Origin: Phycisphaerales bacterium
GTDB taxonomy: Bacteria > Planctomycetota > Phycisphaerae > Tepidisphaerales > Tepidisphaeraceae
Assembly (NCBI GenBank): GCA_003153655.1
Contig: PMAK01000010.1
Span: 7,060 to 13,574 of the forward strand
Reading direction: 5' to 3'
DNA length: 6,515 nt
Within the stretch, counting starts at the first letter, position 1. Each line of letters opens with the position of its first letter. A program made the position numbers and the translations under genes. Below, piece after piece: positions 6,301-6,515 of the stretch. The notes below the pieces were generated by a model. The model saw only the letters and a program-made list of their open reading frames with translations, was not told the origin of the DNA and ran no database searches.

Positions 6301-6515
6301 CGGTGCGGACGATCACATAGTAGTTGCCGGGAACTATCACGCCGGGAATGGCGGCGTCGGTTGAGGCTGTGTACGAAGCGCCGGGCTGGAGATCACCGGT
6401 GTGAACAACGGTGGCGATGAGGGGATCAGAGGCGCTCCATGTGTCGGTCTGCGAAAGGTAAACTGAATCTGACCACTGCCCCGCCGATGTCGCGTTGGTG
6501 CCTTCGTTTGTGACG
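107..6515 (-). CDS. Giant exported RHS/YD-repeat protein with Ig-like and CARDB-like flanking modules, 5' end outside window
   Basis: The frame is open from the right edge to TGA at 107-109, giving 2135 visible residues without a frameshift. Recognisable modules in order are CARDB-like, PPC-like, IPT/TIG-like, a second CARDB-like, a helical linker, an RHS shell and core (499-1309), a hydrophobic stretch, the DPND module, FN3-like, two Ig-like repeats, a planctomycete-type C-terminal domain and a degenerate dockerin-like tail. Composition is Thr/Ser/Gly/Asn-rich, with only 16 lysines in the last 2077 residues and no cysteine that I found, which fits an extracellular acidic protein. The GTG at 6338-6340 is not taken as the start, because the 58 codons upstream complete the CARDB-like module. 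A signal peptide is expected outside the window. Known RHS proteins form beta shells that enclose cargo or act in contact-dependent interactions. A surface or adhesion role here is inference. Cargo and partner are unknown. Confidence 0.95.
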   Translation of the reverse strand, partial: VTNEGTNATSAGQWSDSVYLSQTDTWSASDPLIATVVHTGDLQPGASYTASTDAAIPGVIVPGNYYVIVRTDVLNDVREASGNIDQIVSTSTISMLDVPTLAVGSPATGTIADGQNIYYKVNVQAGQELIVSPSFGATDAAQFFLRFGTPPTGTQFDQVFGNASDLSQQLQVPATQAGSYYILLAGETGAGSGTTYTISAQTPSFGITGASPNYGSNAGDATVVVNGTLLDNKTTVTLDKGNAVVAAAVQQWWVNSTTIWATFDLQGVAAGNYNIVATDGANSSTLANAFTVNSGPVGALKVYVVPPGTVRPGSTDQVEIQYTNIGNTDISAPLLDISETGNIELQAPGQSSFSTSPVIVLGINNNGPAGILSPGSTGTFVLNFQAPSTEGSFDIGASPITGVGAVGSALPPAVYLINWSSVLGTTPPTGISAMAWSAIVNNFVADVGNTWGTYDSDLAQNATYLSQLGTYTDNVSTLTSFIIGQAAGAFGVQPLASSTDLSVPGVGPALALSREYTSSINNRDTLGSFGYGWTDQWQTSLSVDSSGNATITSDGVTQQYLKQTNGAFISPTGDTNTLTYDQGLYILQSTNGGLATYNSAGQLVSIQDSNGNSISTVFTGSLLTGLVDSDGQSITFSYNADGRITQAVDSAGDSVTYTYDPSGQYLLSVTTAQGTTNYTYNAGSGVAEFSLASISFPGGTHNFFTYDSQGRLASTSEDGGVNSVTYSYNQPGEITSTNALGDATQSFYDNSGLLVRTIDPLGNATVYGYDPNTLLVSQITDSANQTETLTYNPSGDLLTSVDPLGNKTTFTYGIDNQISSLTDANGNVTKYSYDAAGDLLSTSYANGTSSSSTFNPEGEALSFVNQNGQATSYTYNSEGLLTSETFPGSLYTYTYDSHGDLLTATDSTGTTTFTYNSALELTEVSYPAGMYLKFTYDSGGRRTQMVDQTGFTTNYQYNSAGDLAGLTDGSGNPIVTYTYNAAGELTEKVNSNGMYTTYSYDADGNVLDLVNHAPGGATSSSFVYAYNSLGLKTSETTLDGTWTYSYDADGELTHAVFVSTNPSVTSQNLVYNYDAMGNRTSTIINGVTTIYTVNNMNQYTSVGGVPYTYDSNGNLISDGTNTYTFNPINELTAVASSSDTTTYTYNALGQRVASAAGGLTTQYLIDPDGLGNVVGTYDGSGNVIADYRYGLGLVSQISASGSVYFYDFDALGSTVAMTNSAGATVASYSYLPFGGSLSSSGTVANPFQFVGKFGVQSAGVGLSFMLERYYAPTIGRFISRDPLSLGGGDANLYRYSLNNPTQLLDPIGLTAGQVSGWDNAVKFWNGINSFIGVNLTGVENSFKLISKEFSEFATISHVAQVLDQGSSLLGVFFGGYELAVARNVLEWWNALGGTGLSALSAALPYLATIFELSDPIGWILGGAELLAFLSNEFAPGGLLYNPTLDLPIFPPGTGQTGTSTGPGDIVIPHDPNDLIGPIGAGDAAFVAAGQTLPYRIDFVNESTATAPAQVVTITDQLPTTVNWQTFQLGEIVFGSYVINVPAGRSFYSTVVQLGASLNNLEVDIDAGIDPTTGIVHWTFSTIDPATNEPPTNPLEGFLPPDDAAGDGEAYVTYSVNAATNEPTGTLIDNQATITFDTQPPITTDQAVNTIDSVAPTSTVAALPTTEASPNFTVSWSGVDDPNGSGVADFDIYVSINGGAFQPWLSDTTATSAIYTGQTGDSYGFYSVAADNAGNVQATPSSAQATTTVAKAAPTLTLPAAPTLTYDGTSDVTNWAKPTLTGITGLAAPTGTATLLFYAGSTGTGTPLTSLPVNAGTYTVVASYGGDSNYGAAQTSVTFTVNRAPTTTTLGTPPASIIANGTTSVTSWATATVTGVAGAPAPSGLPTYTYYLGSTATGTPLTSSPTTAGTYTVVASYGGNSNYLASSASTTFTISPAVALTTTMLVNGLPSTGAIANTQRSQVTSLVINFSTPVTLSAGAITLTDQDPTNPFGAAAGTSVPFTLTSSNGGETYTLTFSGAGFVSRSSLATSLPNGHYVLTVNFGDVSSGTAAVPSGSQTLLFHRLYGDLTNAGYVTTVVARSDASASNWATYEQYLDNDGAAFSAGFDSADSSALTAAESFVTGTQEQNLWNLYNE
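329..712 (-). other. Planctomycete-type C-terminal beta domain (residues 1935-2062)
   Basis: The segment contains R-S-Q-V-T-S-L-V-I-N-F-S-T-P-V-T-L, A-I-T-L-T-D, Y-T-L-T-F-S-G, L-P-N-G-H-Y-V-L-T-V and a final L-L-F-H. I recall this R-S-x-V-x-S-L-x-V-x-F...L-x-F-S-G...L-x-D-G-x-Y-x-L pattern as a common penultimate domain in large planctomycete exported proteins, followed by F-H-R-L-F-G-D and a dockerin-like end. It is one of the main reasons for the taxonomic guess. Function unknown. Confidence 0.6.
713..1264 (-). repeat. Two tandem MBG/Ig-like repeats of about 93 residues (residues 1751-1934)
   Basis: Unit 1 (989-1264) and unit 2 (713-988) share the order A-P-T, T-S-x-x-x-W-A, G-S-T-x-T-G-T-P-L-T-S, A-G-T-Y-T-V-V-A-S-Y-G-G-x-S-N-Y and T-F-T. 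The shared G-T-Y-T-V motif lies 93 codons apart. At DNA level 761-796 and 1040-1075 agree at about 32 of 36 bases, so this part is conserved between the units beyond protein constraint. They resemble the Y-T-V-x-A-x-Y-x-G-D-x-N-Y Ig-like units of bacterial surface proteins. A stalk or adhesive role is inferred. Confidence 0.8.
1265..1555 (-). other. FN3-like domain (residues 1654-1750)
   Basis: The segment shows F-T-V-S-W-S-G-V-D-D-P-N-G-S-G-V-A-D-F-D-I-Y-V-S-I-N-G-G, then T-A-T-S-A-I-Y-T-G-Q-T-G-D-S-Y-G-F-Y-S-V-A and D-N-A-G-N-V. The V-x-W-x-G start, G-x-x-Y-x-F-x-x-x-A strand and D-x-x-G-N turn are FN3-like and typical of surface proteins. It directly follows the DPND module, as I recall for relatives. 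Confidence 0.6.
1556..2113 (-). other. DPND-containing beta module of giant exported proteins (residues 1468-1653)
   Basis: The module opens H-D-P-N-D-L-I-G-P-I-G and continues with L-P-Y-R-I-D-F-V-N-E, T-A-P-A-Q-V-V-T-I-T-D-Q-L-P, W-Q-T-F-Q-L-G-E-I, V-P-A-G-R-S-F-Y, V-H-W-T-F-S-T-I-D-P-A-T, N-P-L-E-G-F-L-P-P-D-D, G-E-A-Y-V-T-Y-S-V and N-Q-A-T-I-T-F-D. From memory this chain of motifs recurs, with an FN3-like module after it, in large planctomycete and cyanobacterial exported proteins. The Y-x-I-x-F-x-N core resembles DUF11-like sandwiches. No molecular function is established to my knowledge. Confidence 0.6.
2114..2587 (-). other. Non-repetitive hydrophobic/helical segment where an RHS tip would sit (residues 1310-1467)
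   Basis: Immediately after D-P-I-G-L the style changes from beta repeats to a helix-like stretch. It contains W-N-G-I-N-S-F-I-G-V, F-K-L-I-S-K-E-F-S-E-F, S-S-L-L-G-V-F-F-G-G-Y-E-L and S-D-P-I-G-W-I-L-G-G-A-E-L-L-A-F-L. It closes with a Pro/Gly/Thr-rich linker (P-P-G-T-G-Q-T-G-T-S-T-G-P-G-D). Two stretches (near residues 1365-1378 and 1396-1430) are hydrophobic enough to be membrane-active or buried. I recognise no toxin, nuclease or protease motif. In polymorphic RHS proteins this is the variable tip position, so it could be a cargo domain, a remnant, or a spacer. Confidence 0.6.
2588..2905 (-). other. RHS repeat-associated core domain with DPxGL end motif (residues 1204-1309)
   Basis: The segment runs Y-F-Y-D-F-D-A-L-G-S-T-V-A, S-Y-L-P-F-G-G, N-P-F-Q-F-V-G-K, E-R-Y-Y-A-P-T-I-G-R-F-I-S-R-D-P, N-L-Y-R-Y-S-L-N-N-P and ends L-L-D-P-I-G-L. 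This matches the RHS-associated core, with Y-Y-A-P-T in place of the commoner Y-Y-D-P. In characterised RHS and Tc C proteins, paired Asp residues in this region drive self-cleavage near the end of the core. The candidates here are D1281 and D1305. Whether this protein cleaves itself cannot be judged from sequence alone. If it did, the released part would be about 826 residues. Confidence 0.9.
2951..5020 (-). repeat. RHS/YD-repeat shell (residues 499-1188)
   Basis: The region starts with an entry segment (residues 499-596) holding S-V-P-G-V-G-P-A-L-A-L-S-R-E-Y and G-S-F-G-Y-G-W-T-D, the usual lead-in to RHS repeats. About 25 degenerate units of roughly 16-26 residues follow at 2951-4726. They fit Y-(N/D)-x-x-G-x-L-x-x-x-x-D-x-x-G-x-x-x-x-Y-x, for example Y-N-P-S-G-D-L-L-T-S-V-D-P-L-G-N. 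No two units look near-identical, so the array appears old. In known RHS/Tc proteins such repeats build a hollow beta shell. The lumen content here is unknown. Confidence 0.9.
5021..5248 (-). other. Helical linker in front of the RHS shell (residues 423-498)
   Basis: This is the only clearly helix-like, non-beta stretch in the N-terminal half. It contains A-M-A-W-S-A-I-V-N-N-F, then G-N-T-W-G-T-Y-D-S-D-L-A-Q-N-A-T-Y-L-S-Q-L-G and L-T-S-F-I-I-G-Q-A. I recall a similar W...G-x-T-W-x-x-Y...L-x-x-L-G segment before the RHS region in related giant proteins. In some structurally known RHS proteins an N-terminal plug closes the shell. A plug or anchor role here is only inference from position. Confidence 0.4.
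5249..5629 (-). other. Second CARDB/DUF11-like beta module (residues 296-422)
   Basis: The segment contains L-K-V-Y-V-V-P-P-G-T-V-R-P-G-S, then V-E-I-Q-Y-T-N-I-G-N-T-D-I-S-A-P-L-L, which is the Y-x-N-x-G-x-x-x-x-x-x-P core of CARDB/DUF11-type modules. A later strand reads L-S-P-G-S-T-G-T-F-V-L-N-F-Q-A-P. It likely forms a beta sandwich between the IPT-like domain and the helical linker before the RHS shell. Exact family is uncertain. Confidence 0.5.
5630..5908 (-). other. IPT/TIG-like Ig domain (residues 203-295)
   Basis: The segment begins P-S-F-G-I-T-G-A-S-P-N-Y-G-S-N-A-G and continues with V-V-V-N-G-T-L-L, W-A-T-F-D-L-Q-G and A-A-G-N-Y-N-I-V-A-T-D-G, ending A-N-A-F-T-V. This I-x-x-x-x-P-x-x-G-x-x-x-G start and G-x-Y-x-V-x-V-x-x-x-x-G end are typical of IPT/TIG-type Ig folds, often located just before RHS or beta-propeller regions in exported proteins. 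The assignment comes from pattern only. Confidence 0.6.
5912..6220 (-). other. PPC-like (bacterial pre-peptidase C-terminal) beta domain (residues 99-201)
   Basis: The segment has the PPC layout: G-T-I-A-D-G-Q-N-I-Y-Y-K-V-N-V then A-G-Q-E-L-I-V, a middle F-F-L-R-F-G-T-P-P, and a final P-A-T-Q-A-G-S-Y-Y-I-L-L-A-G strand ending in Y-T-I-S-A. PPC domains are jelly-roll-like modules of secreted proteins, found next to peptidases or within multi-domain surface proteins. No protease domain is visible here, so a structural or carbohydrate/surface-binding role is more likely. The assignment rests on motif recall, not a profile search. Confidence 0.65.
6233..6515 (-). other. CARDB-like domain, C-terminal part (residues 1-94)
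   Basis: Translation upstream of the GTG at 6340 reads VTNEGTNATSAGQWSDSVYL and continues through a LQPGASYT strand into GNYYVIVRTDVLNDVREASGN. The pattern of an N-E-G-T-N turn, W-S-D-S-V-Y-L-S, G-x-S-Y-T and Y-Y-V-I-V-R-T-D followed by N-x-V-x-E is what I recall from CARDB-type beta-sandwich modules, often in tandem in giant planctomycete proteins. It is cut by the window edge, and more copies may lie upstream. CARDB modules are generally considered adhesion or scaffold units. This module shows that the coding region runs off the window. Confidence 0.75.

Noticed and set aside
6338..6340. GTG as start of the giant protein
   Set aside because: The frame is open upstream to the window edge and encodes the missing part of the same CARDB-like module.

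Overview
The window is almost entirely one very large minus-strand gene, cut by the right edge. Its reading frame stays open from base 6515 to a TGA at 107-109, giving 2135 visible residues. Residue numbers below count from the codon at 6512-6514. No start codon is supported inside the window: a GTG at 6338-6340 looks like a start but lies inside a conserved domain that continues upstream. After the stop come a GC-rich hairpin and the first 13 codons of a second minus-strand gene with a good ribosome binding site and a signal-peptide-like beginning.

Organism: most likely a planctomycete, judged from protein style and not from any marker gene. The signs are a CARDB-like module with a W-S-D-S-V-Y-L-S motif, a PPC-like module, a module containing DPNDLIGP, an FN3-like module ending in YSVAADNAGNV, and a C-terminal block of the R-S-Q-V-T-S-L type running into FHRLYGD. 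I recall these combinations from giant exported proteins of planctomycetes and some cyanobacteria. GC is about 52-67% in the 60-base lines I counted outside one clear dip.

Layout of the large protein, N to C (right to left on the map): end of a CARDB-like module (1-94), PPC-like (99-201), IPT/TIG-like (203-295), a second CARDB-like beta module (296-422), a helical linker (423-498), an RHS/YD shell with about 25 repeats (499-1188) closed by an RHS-associated core (1204-1309), a non-repetitive hydrophobic stretch (1310-1467), the DPND module (1468-1653), FN3-like (1654-1750), two tandem Ig-like repeats (1751-1934), the C-terminal planctomycete-type domain (1935-2062), and a degenerate dockerin-like tail (2063-2135).

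The most interesting point is that the RHS core, which in toxin-delivering RHS proteins sits just before a short variable C-terminal tip, is here followed by about 826 more residues. The DNA just after the core drops to about 40% GC for 120 bases. I see no recognisable toxin, no immunity gene and no clearly new multi-gene system. The best reading is a giant exported or cell-surface RHS protein with adhesin-like flanks.
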